From: Leucobacter sp. Psy1
Lineage (GTDB): Bacteria > Actinomycetota > Actinomycetes > Actinomycetales > Microbacteriaceae
Length of the DNA stretch: 64,000 nucleotides
Assembly: GCF_020096995.1 (NCBI RefSeq)
Contig: NZ_CP083692.1
Coordinates: forward strand, 248,001-312,000
Direction of reading: 5' to 3'
Shown piece by piece: positions 24,044-32,967 of the stretch (the first letter of the stretch is position 1; every line of letters starts with the position of its first letter). The notes under the pieces were generated by a model, which saw only the letters and a list, made by a program, of their open reading frames with translations, had not been told where the DNA came from and did not search any database. A program made the position numbers and the translations under genes.

Positions 24044-25330
24044 ATGACTCAAACCGACCTCACCCACCGCTTCCTCGCCGACTTCCACGAGGTCGCGCGC
24101 ATCGGGGCCACCGAGCACCAGGGCGTCGAACGACAGGCGGCGACCGATGAGGATCGCCAGACCCGCGACTGGTTCGTCGCCTTCGCCCGCGAACGCGGGT
24201 GGAGGGTCGACATCGACGGCATCGGCAACGTCTTCGCCACCGTGGAGCTCGTGCCCGACGCGCCAGCCGTGCTCACGGGCTCGCACCTCGACTCGCAGCC
24301 GCGCGCCGGACGATTCGACGGCGCCTACGGCGTCCTCGCCTCGTTGCACGCCGCCGCCGAGGTCGAACGACGGGTGCGCGCGGGCGAGCTGACCGCTCGC
24401 AACAACCTCGTCGTCGTGGACTGGTTCAACGAGGAGGGCAGCCGTTTCGCCCCGTCGATCATGGGCAGCTCGGTGCACGCGGGACTCATGGATCGCGAGG
24501 AGATCCTGGCCGTCCGCGACCTCGCCGGTACCAGCGTCCGCGACGCGCTGACAGCGATCGGCTACCTCGGCGATGCCGCCGGCCCGCGCGAACTCGCCGC
24601 ATACGCTGAGATCCACATCGAGCAGGGACGCATCCTCGAGCGCGAGGGCATCGAGATCGGAGCCGTCGATTCCAGCTGGTACACGCAGAAGCTCGACATC
24701 GAAGTACTGGGGGAGCAGTCGCACACCGGAGCGACGGCGATGGAGGATCGACGGGACGCGCTCGTCGGCGCATCCCGAGTCACCCTCCTCGTGCGCGACA
24801 TCTGCACCGAGTTCCCTCCGGGAACCCTCGTCTCGTCGGTCGGGCAGATGACGGTCGAACCGAACTCGCCGATCGTCGTCAACAGTCGAGTGCATCTCGT
24901 CGCCGACCTCCGCGCGAACGATCCAGCGATCGTGCGGGAGGCGCGCGACCGGCTCATGGCCCGCATCGCTCGCGTCGCGGAGGAGGAGCGGCTCGACATC
25001 GCCGCGAACGACTTCGACATTCGGCCGAACCGGTACTTCCCGCAGGAGGGCATCGCGCTGCAGGAGCGAGTCGCGGGCGACCTCGGTCTCAGTATCCGGC
25101 GCATGCAGACCATGGCCGGGCACGACTCAGTGGCGATGAACACCATCACCCCGTCCGTCATGATGTTCGTGCCGTCGGTCGACGGCGTCTCGCACTGCGA
25201 GCGGGAGTTCACCACCGACGACGACATGGTGCGCGGCGTCTCCATGCTCACCGGGGTGCTCGCCGAACTCGTGGCCGGAGCACTCGACGGGGTCGCCTAC
25301 CCAGGTACGGCCCCGGAGGACGCCCGATGA
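24044..25330 (+). CDS. M20-family Zn amidohydrolase (N-carbamoyl-amino acid hydrolase/allantoate amidohydrolase type)
   Basis: 428 residues from the ATG at 24044; a GTG at 23993 overlapping the transporter stop is in frame. Metal-binding motifs of the family are all present: GSHLDSQPRAGRFDGAYG (His and bridging Asp), WFNEEGSRF (Glu), AEIHIEQG (His) and HCEREFTT (C-terminal His). The dimerisation/lid domain with HTGATAMEDRRDAL is also typical. It hydrolyses an N-carbamoyl or ureido group, releasing ammonia and CO2 or an amine. Its stop overlaps the amidase start (ATGA), so both act on the same compound. Confidence 0.88.
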   Translation: MTQTDLTHRFLADFHEVARIGATEHQGVERQAATDEDRQTRDWFVAFARERGWRVDIDGIGNVFATVELVPDAPAVLTGSHLDSQPRAGRFDGAYGVLASLHAAAEVERRVRAGELTARNNLVVVDWFNEEGSRFAPSIMGSSVHAGLMDREEILAVRDLAGTSVRDALTAIGYLGDAAGPRELAAYAEIHIEQGRILEREGIEIGAVDSSWYTQKLDIEVLGEQSHTGATAMEDRRDALVGASRVTLLVRDICTEFPPGTLVSSVGQMTVEPNSPIVVNSRVHLVADLRANDPAIVREARDRLMARIARVAEEERLDIAANDFDIRPNRYFPQEGIALQERVAGDLGLSIRRMQTMAGHDSVAMNTITPSVMMFVPSVDGVSHCEREFTTDDDMVRGVSMLTGVLAELVAGALDGVAYPGTAPEDAR

Positions 25331-26877
25331 GCGGGGCAGTCGTGCCCGCACCCCTCGACACCCGCGCGGCACCGACGGCACTGCCGGCACTCGGTGCCAT
25401 GGAGGCTCTCACCCTGTTCCGGGCGGGGGATCTCTCACCCGTCGAACTGCTCGACGCCACGCTCACCCGCATCGACGAGCTCGACGGCGGCCGGAACACC
25501 GGCGGGGATGCCGCCTCCGCGGTCGCGCCGAGCGAGACGGACATCAACGCGATCGTGCAGATCCTCGACAGCGCCCGCGACGACGCCAGACGCGCCGAGC
25601 AGCGGTATCTCGCCGGTGACCTCGAGGAGCCCATCGGGCACGGGGCGACCGCCCTGCTCGGCATCCCCGTCGCGACGAAGGAGAAGCACGGCATCGCGGG
25701 CGAGCCGCTCAGTCAGGGGCTCACCGCGCTCCGCACCGAGCGAGCCGTCTCCGACCACCCCGTCATCGAACGGATTCGAGCCGCCGGCGGAATCGTCCAC
25801 GCCCGCACCACCTCACCCGAGTTCAGCTGCGCCACCGTCACGCACTCCGGCCTGTGGGGCGTGACCAGGAACCCCTGGAACCCCGAACTGTCACCCGGCG
25901 GCTCGTCGGGAGGAGCCGGGGCGGCGCTCGCCGCAGGATACGCGCCGCTCGCAACTGCATCCGACATCGCCGGATCCACCCGCATCCCCGCCGCGTTCTG
26001 CGGTGTCGTCGGCTACAAGGCGCCGTACGGCCGAATCCCCGGGCTCCCGCCCCTCGCCGCCGACTGGTACCGCGGTGACGGTCCGATGGCGCGAAGCGTG
26101 GCCGACACGGCGCTGCTGACGCGCGTGCTCTCGGGACAGCACCCGGTCGATCACGGCACGGTGCCCGGGGCTGAGACGATTCCGTTGGACTATGCCGATC
26201 CGATCGGCTGGCTCGCAGGCAAGCGGATCGCGCTGGCCGTCAGACTCGGGGACTACCCCGTTCACCCCGACGTCGAGCACGCCGTGCGCGAGACCGCCGC
26301 ACGTCTCGCAGCCGCGGGAGCTACCGTCGAGGAGGTGGTGCTGCCGTGGACGAGCGCCCGCATCCGCGACGTGACCATGGGACACTTCGGGTACATCCTC
26401 GGCCCAGCGATGGCACAGCTCACCGCGGGCATGACCGACCTCGCAGCGTACACGCGGCGGTTCATCGCCGACGCGGCAGCGGCAGCGGAGCGCATGCCCC
26501 TGGTCGAGACCCTCGCCGGAGAGGCCGCACTGCAAGCCGATCTCGCCGAGGCGATGCGAGGCTTCGACGCGCTCGTCGCACCGGTCAACGCCGTCGACGG
26601 TCTCCGCGCCGACGGTGCGTACCTCGACGGTCTGGACCTCCCGGGTGCCGATGGATCGACCGTGCACCTCGACCACTACTGGGAGGGGCACATGACGGTC
26701 CCCTTCAACGTGTCGAACCGATGCCCCGTGCTGTCGGTGCCCGCCGGTGTCGCGGGGAATGGGCTGCCGGTCGGCATGCAGATCGTCGGGCACCCGTACG
26801 CCGAGGCGTCGGTGTTCCGCGTGGGCGCCGCGGTGGAGGCGCTGCAACCGTGGGAGCGTTTGGCGCCTATGGGTTAA
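25327..26877 (+). CDS. Amidase signature-family hydrolase
   Basis: 516 residues. The Ser-cisSer-Lys triad is visible: Lys118 in ATKEKHG, Ser193 in PGGSSGGAGAA and nucleophile Ser217 in SDIAGSTRIPA. The C-terminal HMTVPFNVSNRCPVLSVPAG and GLPVGMQIVG segments are the family's closing motifs. It cleaves a linear amide or biuret-like bond. Coupled by ATGA to the M20 hydrolase and preceded by an MHS transporter: a catabolic set for an amide/ureide nitrogen source. The true substrate is unknown. Confidence 0.9.
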   Translation: MSGAVVPAPLDTRAAPTALPALGAMEALTLFRAGDLSPVELLDATLTRIDELDGGRNTGGDAASAVAPSETDINAIVQILDSARDDARRAEQRYLAGDLEEPIGHGATALLGIPVATKEKHGIAGEPLSQGLTALRTERAVSDHPVIERIRAAGGIVHARTTSPEFSCATVTHSGLWGVTRNPWNPELSPGGSSGGAGAALAAGYAPLATASDIAGSTRIPAAFCGVVGYKAPYGRIPGLPPLAADWYRGDGPMARSVADTALLTRVLSGQHPVDHGTVPGAETIPLDYADPIGWLAGKRIALAVRLGDYPVHPDVEHAVRETAARLAAAGATVEEVVLPWTSARIRDVTMGHFGYILGPAMAQLTAGMTDLAAYTRRFIADAAAAAERMPLVETLAGEAALQADLAEAMRGFDALVAPVNAVDGLRADGAYLDGLDLPGADGSTVHLDHYWEGHMTVPFNVSNRCPVLSVPAGVAGNGLPVGMQIVGHPYAEASVFRVGAAVEALQPWERLAPMG

Positions 26878-26916
26878 GGAAGGAACGCCGGTCCCCCGAC
26901 GAGTCCGGCCTCAGAG

Positions 26917-27351
26917 TTACTCTCCGATGTCGCGAGCAGAGCGCCTGTTCAGTGGCGCGAGCGCGAGGCTCGCGCACCCCAGAAGAACGGCGGGAATCGC
27001 TAGGTGTGCGACCAGGTGCACGATGACGATGTCCCAGGCGAGGGTTGCAGTCACCGCCCACGCGATCAGCCCAATGCCGAAGACGATGAGGGCCTGAGGT
27101 CGGGAGAGTGCTCCATTCCAGATCGCTTGGATCGGAAGTCCGAAGCAGATGGTCGCGAGGAGGCATATCAATGCCTGGAGTGCCGCCCACGGGAGGTAGT
27201 GACCGAATCGAGGATCGATCCCGATCTGTGTTGCGGCGAGCAGCAGCGGAGCGGCGACGGCGGCAAAAGTCACGCTCGTGACAGTCCACCAGAATGCCCG
27301 AGTGGAGACCTGCTGAATGGATGCGCTACGGCCCTGGTGCGCTTCAGACAT
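26917..27351 (-). CDS. Hypothetical four-helix membrane protein
   Basis: 144 residues with four hydrophobic segments (about 20-41, 50-71, 84-106, 109-130) and short charged ends; no motif recognised. Its start overlaps the stop of the secreted protein gene upstream by 8 bp, so the two are an operon. Local base composition is less GC-rich than in neighbouring genes. Confidence 0.65.
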   Translation of the reverse strand: MSEAHQGRSASIQQVSTRAFWWTVTSVTFAAVAAPLLLAATQIGIDPRFGHYLPWAALQALICLLATICFGLPIQAIWNGALSRPQALIVFGIGLIAWAVTATLAWDIVIVHLVAHLAIPAVLLGCASLALAPLNRRSARDIGE

Positions 27352-27934
27352 TCTGCAGATCCACCCAGTGAGAGAGCGTGAGCCAGGCTCCTCCCGTGCC
27401 GCTCAGCTTGTACTGAGTTTGGGCGAGGGCCCGAGGGGAGAGGTAAGGGCTTGAAGGAGGTTTGATCCCCCAGCCCCAGCCTGTGGAGTAGTCATACGAA
27501 TTGCTCCGCGGTGACTTCTTCATAGTCTTCGTGTACTGCCCTCCGCTATAAGCCTGCACGGACCTGTTTTTGAGGATAATGCCGCGGCCCGGCGACCAGC
27601 TTCCCGTCACGCGCTCAGTGCGAATCTGATCTTTCTTTGCCGAGTAGTGAATGGTGAGGGTGGAGCCCAGGGACCCGGGGTTCTGAGAGCCCGAGACTGA
27701 AGCGAATGATGAAAGTAATGGAGCTGACGGGATTTCGACCGCGGCGGTCACCGCGTTCTCTTCGGGATCGAGCTCAATCGTTGTGCTCTTCTGGAAAATC
27801 ACGGTTCCGGTGCTTTCATCGGTGACAGTGACCGTAGATACGGCGTGAGGCAATTCTGTGGCAGTGGGTGATGCCGCGGATGCCGGGGTTCCGAGTGTGA
27901 CGCTGAGGAGCATGCTGACCGCTGCCGCCGTCAA
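27344..27934 (-). CDS. Hypothetical secreted protein
   Basis: 196 residues if translated from the TTG at 27934. A hydrophobic signal-like segment ends at GTPASA, then a beta-rich domain rich in Ser, Thr and Lys with the unusual basic patch KTMKKSPRSN and aromatic-rich YDYSTGWGWGIKPP. The open frame continues upstream (SLRNSRLS), which would make a normal charged signal-peptide start, but holds no ATG, GTG or TTG, so the 5' end may be altered. The gap to 28093 is AT-rich. Possibly acquired DNA. Not recognised. Confidence 0.6.
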   Translation of the reverse strand: MTAAAVSMLLSVTLGTPASAASPTATELPHAVSTVTVTDESTGTVIFQKSTTIELDPEENAVTAAVEIPSAPLLSSFASVSGSQNPGSLGSTLTIHYSAKKDQIRTERVTGSWSPGRGIILKNRSVQAYSGGQYTKTMKKSPRSNSYDYSTGWGWGIKPPSSPYLSPRALAQTQYKLSGTGGAWLTLSHWVDLQNV

Positions 27935-28092
27935 GCTGAGTCGGGAGTTTCGAAGGGATGGAACATGAGGGATGCTGCCGATTCTCGAGGGAGCGGAATG
28001 GGAATAGCGCGCATGTTGAGAGAATCATGAAAATAAGGATTCGACAAGGTATGAATTTTTCGCCCTCGTCGGCGCCTGCGACTTTGGTGGCA

Positions 28093-29781
28093 TCACCCCG
28101 TCTCGGTGGCATCCCCGAGCGCGAGCTGCGCCACCGTCAATGTCGCGATCGTCGCCCCATCCGCGAGGTCCACGCCGAGCAGTTCCTCGATGAGGTCGAG
28201 GCGCTGGTAGAACACGGACCGTGAGAGCCGGGCCTGCTGGGCGGCGAGCGAGCGGTTCGTCGGGTGGGCCAGATACGCGGCGAGAACCCGCATGAGATCT
28301 CCGCTGTGCCCGACGCCCGAGGTGCGATCGTGAGCGATCACGGGTCCCAGGGCGTCATCCACGAACTCCTGCACCTCGGGCTTCGCGGCGAGCCCCCGGA
28401 CGAGGTAGGCGAGGGGCTGCCGCTCCGCCTGCTGCACGAGCACGCGCCCCACGCGTTCCCCGCTCGAGACGGCGCCTGCCGCGCGCACCCGTTCGAGCGA
28501 GGTGATGAGCGCCCGAGTGCCGCGCGCCGGCACGCCGAGACTCAGCCGTGCCTCCCAGCCTGCGGGTGTCGTCGCGGGGAGCACGCCATCGAGTTCCCTG
28601 GAGAGCCGGCGAGTGAACGCGGGCACACCGCTCTCGAGCGAGCGCGGCTGGGCACTCGGCGCGGGGAAAGATATGAGCGCGAGGAGCCGCGTCCCGTCGC
28701 GCGAGGAGACCCGCTCCCGGTCGGCGCCCACGAGCACACGTCCCCCCGGAGCCACTGCTCGCCTGAGCGCCGTCTCGAGGTGCGCGCGCTCGAGCGACGA
28801 GTGGGCGCCGAACGTGCCCGATCCGGTGAGCGTCGCTCCGATCAGTTCCCGTCCCTCCACCGGCAGCCCCGCTGCCGCCAGTTGCATCGCCAGATCCGAT
28901 TCTCTGCGGTATCGGCCGCTGAGCACGGTGTCGAAGAGCTGCTGCGCGCTGAGGCGCATCCACACATCGCCGTCCGCATCCGAGAGCCGCGCCAGTGCGA
29001 GGGCGAAGGCTCCGAGTTCCAGCACCGTGCTGCGGCCCGCCGGGTGGGGCGGCCCTGGGAGCGCCGTGAGGCGCCCCCAGCGCTCCCCGCGGGCCTCTAC
29101 GGGCACCCGATCCCAGTGCGGCGGGAGTGCGAAGTCGCGCCCCGGGTGCTCCGCCCAGGCGGCGAGCACGGTTTCGGGCGCACCCGTTTCGCGATCGGAT
29201 CCGCCTCCGGCCGCCCAGGTGACGACGTGGTGCGCGGCGTCCTCGAGTACGACGGGGGCGCCGATCGTCGTCGAGAGGCGCTCGACGACGTAGTCCACCG
29301 GGCTCCGGTTGAGTCCCAGCTCGGTGAGCATCGCGTGCACTTCGGCGCGCGCCTGCAGGGCTTCGGTCTGGGAGGCGAGAATGAGCTGGTGCACGCGCTG
29401 CGTGATCTGCACGAACCGGGTGACGCGGCGCAGCGCGATGAGCGGGATGCCGTACGCGTCGCAGCCCGCGATCAGGGGGGCCGGGGCCGCCGCGAACGTG
29501 CTGCCGAGCTCCAGGACGACGGCGGCGGGAGCGGTTCGCAGGAGATCGTCGATGACCGGTCGCAGTTCGTCGTCGCCGTGCGGCCAGCCGGTTCCCGTGG
29601 TCAGGATGAGCTCGCCCCCATCGATGAGGGCTGCCGCATCGGAGCCCGCCACCACGTGGGCCCACCGGACGCTTCGTCCGAGACCACCCTCGCCGGCGAC
29701 CACAGTCGGATCCCCCGCGCGCACCTCGGGAAGCTCGAGGATCTCGCTCACCGAGAGCGTCGCAGTGCTGGGCGCTGACAT
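28093..29781 (-). CDS. PucR-family transcriptional regulator
   Basis: 562 residues from the ATG at 29781 with GGAGG upstream. Domains: N-terminal PucR (VSEILELPEVRAGDPTVVAG, then VRWAHVVAG and ELILTTGTGWP), a central GGDEF-like/CdaR region, and a C-terminal PucR HTH_30 domain (LMRVLAAYLAHPTNRSLAAQ, then LSRSVFYQRLDLIEELLG). These proteins control purine, amino acid or polyamine catabolism. It is divergent from the aldehyde dehydrogenase/aminotransferase operon and is very likely its regulator. Confidence 0.9.
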   Translation of the reverse strand: MSAPSTATLSVSEILELPEVRAGDPTVVAGEGGLGRSVRWAHVVAGSDAAALIDGGELILTTGTGWPHGDDELRPVIDDLLRTAPAAVVLELGSTFAAAPAPLIAGCDAYGIPLIALRRVTRFVQITQRVHQLILASQTEALQARAEVHAMLTELGLNRSPVDYVVERLSTTIGAPVVLEDAAHHVVTWAAGGGSDRETGAPETVLAAWAEHPGRDFALPPHWDRVPVEARGERWGRLTALPGPPHPAGRSTVLELGAFALALARLSDADGDVWMRLSAQQLFDTVLSGRYRRESDLAMQLAAAGLPVEGRELIGATLTGSGTFGAHSSLERAHLETALRRAVAPGGRVLVGADRERVSSRDGTRLLALISFPAPSAQPRSLESGVPAFTRRLSRELDGVLPATTPAGWEARLSLGVPARGTRALITSLERVRAAGAVSSGERVGRVLVQQAERQPLAYLVRGLAAKPEVQEFVDDALGPVIAHDRTSGVGHSGDLMRVLAAYLAHPTNRSLAAQQARLSRSVFYQRLDLIEELLGVDLADGATIATLTVAQLALGDATETG

Positions 29782-29939
29782 GAGGCCTCCGAAGACGTCG
29801 TGAACGGTGTTCATACAGAGTGTACGAGAGATGCCCCAAAATCCCATGGTTTGCCGGTGTTCCTCGACGATGCTCTCCGTGAGACTGAAGGGGCGGCGCT
29901 CCAGTGCGCCGGACAGTCTGATCGAGAGGAACCAGGTTC

Positions 29940-31424
29940 ATGGCATTGATCCCGCACTTCATCGCCGGCGAGCGCGTCGAGGACGCCGCGCGCACGCAGC
30001 CCGTCTTCAACCCCGCCACTGGTGCCGAGCAGCACGAGGTCGCGGTGGCCTCGGCTGAAACCGTCGAGCGGGCGATCGCCGCGGCGAAGGACGCGCTCCC
30101 GATGTGGCGCAAGACGAGCCTGACGAAGCGCGCCGACGTGTTCTTCAACCTGCGCCAGCTGCTGAAGCAGCGCACGCCCGAGCTCGCCGCGATCGTGACG
30201 AGCGAGCACGGCAAGGTGCTCTCGGATGCGGCGGGCGAGATCGCCCGCGGACTCGAGAACGTCGAGTTCGCGTCTGGCCTCCTCCACCTGCTGAAGGGCG
30301 AGCGCGACGAGCAGGTCTCAACCGGCGTCGACGTGCACTCGGTGAAGCAGCCCGTCGGAGTCGTCGCCGCGATCACGCCCTTCAACTTCCCGGTCATGGT
30401 GCCGCTCTGGATGATCGCGAGCGCGATCGCCTGCGGCAACACCGTCGTGCTGAAGCCGAGCGAGCGCGACCCCTCCGCAGCGCTCTTCATCGCCGACCTC
30501 TTCCGCGAGGCCGGACTGCCCGACGGCGTGCTCAACGTCGTCCAGGGCGACAAGGTCGCGGTCGACACCCTCCTCGACAGCCCTGACGTGAAGGCCGTGT
30601 CCTTCGTCGGCTCGACGCCGATCGCGCGCTCGATCTACCAGCGTGCCTCGGCGAACGGCAAGCGCGTGCAGGCCCTCGGCGGAGCGAAGAACCACATGCT
30701 GGTGCTGCCCGATGCCGACATCGACATGACGGCGGACGCCGCGGTCTCCGCCGCGTACGGCTCAGCTGGCGAGCGCTGCATGGCCGTTTCGGTCGTCGTC
30801 GCGGTCGGCGACTCCGCCGACCGCCTGATCCCCGCCATCCAGGATCGCATCAAGAACCTCACCATCGGCGACGGCACCGACCCGGCATCCGAGATGGGTC
30901 CGCTCATCACGGCGGAGGCCCGCGAGCGCGTCGCCTCGTACGTCGCCGGTGCCGCTGACGAGGGCGCCACGGTCGTCGTGGACGGCCGTGAACAGCAGTT
31001 CGACGGGAACGGCTTCTTCATCGGGGTCTCCCTCATCGACAACGTCCAGACGGACAGCAAGGTCTACCGCGACGAGATCTTCGGGCCGGTGCTCGCCGTC
31101 GTCCGCGTGGACACGTACGAAGAGGGCGTCCAGCTCATCAACGATCACCAGTTCGGCAACGGCACGGCGATCTTCACCCGCGACGGCGGTGCCGCGCGGC
31201 AGTTCGAGTTCGAGGTCGAGGCAGGAATGGTCGGGATCAACGTGCCGATCCCCGTCCCGGTCGGCTCCTTCTCCTTCGGCGGCTGGAAGGACTCGCTGTT
31301 CGGCGACACCCACATCTACGGCCCCGAGTCGGTGCACTTCTACACCCGCTCGAAGGTCGTCACGACGCGCTGGCCCGATCCCGAGTCGTCACAGGTCGAC
31401 CTCGGATTCCCCAGCAACCACTAG
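29940..31424 (+). CDS. mmsA: CoA-acylating methylmalonate/malonate-semialdehyde dehydrogenase
   Basis: 494 residues. An aldehyde dehydrogenase of the MmsA/IolA type: AAITPFNFPVMVPLWMIASA in the NAD site, FVGSTPIARSIY, the MmsA-specific GAKNHMLVLPDAD (instead of ELGGK...) and catalytic Cys280 in GSAGERCMA. It turns (methyl)malonate semialdehyde into propionyl- or acetyl-CoA with CO2 release. With the aminotransferase 18 bp downstream it would degrade beta-alanine or a related amine via its semialdehyde. AGAGGA precedes the start. Confidence 0.88.
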   Translation: MALIPHFIAGERVEDAARTQPVFNPATGAEQHEVAVASAETVERAIAAAKDALPMWRKTSLTKRADVFFNLRQLLKQRTPELAAIVTSEHGKVLSDAAGEIARGLENVEFASGLLHLLKGERDEQVSTGVDVHSVKQPVGVVAAITPFNFPVMVPLWMIASAIACGNTVVLKPSERDPSAALFIADLFREAGLPDGVLNVVQGDKVAVDTLLDSPDVKAVSFVGSTPIARSIYQRASANGKRVQALGGAKNHMLVLPDADIDMTADAAVSAAYGSAGERCMAVSVVVAVGDSADRLIPAIQDRIKNLTIGDGTDPASEMGPLITAEARERVASYVAGAADEGATVVVDGREQQFDGNGFFIGVSLIDNVQTDSKVYRDEIFGPVLAVVRVDTYEEGVQLINDHQFGNGTAIFTRDGGAARQFEFEVEAGMVGINVPIPVPVGSFSFGGWKDSLFGDTHIYGPESVHFYTRSKVVTTRWPDPESSQVDLGFPSNH

Positions 31425-31442
31425 AGCACGGGAGGCATCGAC

Positions 31443-32837
31443 ATGTCCGACTACACCGATCTCACCGGGACCGAGCGCAGCTTCGGCGACGCCGAGGCCG
31501 AGCAGGCCGTCCGTCAGAACGATCGCCAGTACGTCTTCCACTCCTGGTCATCGCAGGGAGCCATCAACCCGCTGCCGGTCGCCAAGGGTGAGGGTGTGCG
31601 GTTCTGGGATTACGAGGGGAACGAGTACCTCGACTTCTCCTCGCAGCTCGTCAACCTGAACCTCGGTCACCAGCACCCCGGTCTGGTCCAGGCGATCCAG
31701 GATCAGGCCGCTCGCCTGGCGACCATTCAGCCCGCCGTGGCGAACGATGTGCGCGGCGAGCTCGCGAAGCGCATCGTCGAGCACTCCTTCGAGGGCGCGC
31801 GCTCGGTGTTCTTCACGAACGGTGGAGCCGACGCCAACGAGTACGCCGTGCGCATGGCGCGTCAGCACACCGGCCGGCAGAAGGTCATGGCCCGCTACCG
31901 CTCGTACCACGGCTCCACCGCCACGGCGATCACGATGACCGGTGAGCCCCGCCGCTGGGCGAACGGCGTCATCGACGCGAACGTGGTCCATTTCGAGGGC
32001 CCCTACGCGTACCGGTCGGCGTTCCACGCCGATTCGCCGGAGCAGGAAGCTGAGCGGGCACTCGAGCACCTCGAGCGGACGATCCAGTTCGAGGGGCCCG
32101 AGACGATCGCGGCGATCGTGCTCGAGACCGTCACCGGCACCAACGGTGTGCTCGTGCCGCCGCCCGGGTATCTGCCCGGCGTTCGCGAAATCTGCGACCG
32201 TCACGGGATCCTGCTCATCTGCGACGAGGTCATGGTCGGATTCGGCCGCATCGGCGAGTGGTTCGCTTACCAGGCGTTCGACGTGCGCCCCGACCTCGTG
32301 ACCTTCGCGAAGGGCGTGAACTCGGGCTACGTGCCGATCGGCGGCGTCGTGATCTCCGAGGACATCCACCGGACGTTCGAGCAGCGCCCATTCCCTGGCG
32401 GTCTCACCTACTCGGGGCACCCGCTGGCGTGCGCCACGGGCGTCGCGACGTTCGACATCTTCGAGCGCGAGGGCATCCTGGAGCGCGTTCGCGATCTCGG
32501 GTCACGCGTCATCGAACCGCGTCTCGCGGAGATGGCGGCGAAGCACCCGTCGATCGGGGAGTACCGAGGGCGTGGGCTGTTCTGGGCGCTCGACCTCGTG
32601 AAGGACCGCGAGACGCGCGAACCCCTTATCCCGTTCAACGCGTCGGGTGAGGCGGCCGCGCCCTTCACCGCAGTGGTGAACGCCTGCAAGGCTGCGGGGC
32701 TCTGGCCGTTCGCCGCCGGTAACCGACTGCAGATCGCACCGCCGCTCGTGATCTCGGAAGCCGACCTCATCGCCGGGCTCGACATCATCGATGCGGCCCT
32801 CGATGTCGCGGACGAGTACTCCACGAGCCGCGCGTAG
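31443..32837 (+). CDS. Class III omega-aminotransferase (beta-alanine/taurine:pyruvate type)
   Basis: 464 residues, PLP fold type I. Visible: FTNGGADANEYAVRMARQHT (PLP phosphate region), YHGSTATA, CDEVMVGFGRIGEWF, the Schiff-base Lys at about 290 in TFAKGVNSGYVPIGG and the C-terminal RGRGLFWALDL. Lies 18 bp after mmsA and under the PucR regulator, so the amine donor is probably beta-alanine, 3-aminoisobutyrate or a similar omega-amino acid, giving the semialdehyde used by MmsA. Exact donor is inferred. Confidence 0.88.
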   Translation: MSDYTDLTGTERSFGDAEAEQAVRQNDRQYVFHSWSSQGAINPLPVAKGEGVRFWDYEGNEYLDFSSQLVNLNLGHQHPGLVQAIQDQAARLATIQPAVANDVRGELAKRIVEHSFEGARSVFFTNGGADANEYAVRMARQHTGRQKVMARYRSYHGSTATAITMTGEPRRWANGVIDANVVHFEGPYAYRSAFHADSPEQEAERALEHLERTIQFEGPETIAAIVLETVTGTNGVLVPPPGYLPGVREICDRHGILLICDEVMVGFGRIGEWFAYQAFDVRPDLVTFAKGVNSGYVPIGGVVISEDIHRTFEQRPFPGGLTYSGHPLACATGVATFDIFEREGILERVRDLGSRVIEPRLAEMAAKHPSIGEYRGRGLFWALDLVKDRETREPLIPFNASGEAAAPFTAVVNACKAAGLWPFAAGNRLQIAPPLVISEADLIAGLDIIDAALDVADEYSTSRA

Positions 32838-32852
32838 CGGTTGATCACCGGC

Positions 32853-32889
32853 GAGAGGCCCCGCACGTGCGCAGCGTGCGGGGCCTCTC
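32853..32889 (+). terminator. Strong GC hairpin terminator
   Basis: GAGAGGCCCCGCACG (32853-32867) pairs perfectly with CGTGCGGGGCCTCTC (32875-32889) around a 7-base loop, 15 bases after the aminotransferase stop and followed by CGGTTTT. Ends the mmsA operon. Confidence 0.85.
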
Positions 32890-32898
32890 ATCGGTTTT

Positions 32899-32967
32899 AG
32901 CGATTCGGTGCAGACTTTTGCACGGAATACCCGCGCGATACCGTGCGAAAGTGTGCACCGAATCGCT
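32899..32967. repeat. Long inverted repeat, 27-bp arms
   Basis: The arms 32899-32925 and 32941-32967 match in 25 of 27 positions and flank a 15-base loop. Each arm also contains its own small inverted repeat (GTGCA-N6-TGCAC). The right arm reaches the stop codon of the surface protein gene on the minus strand. It may be the terminator of that gene, or a copy of a dispersed intergenic element. Confidence 0.8.
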
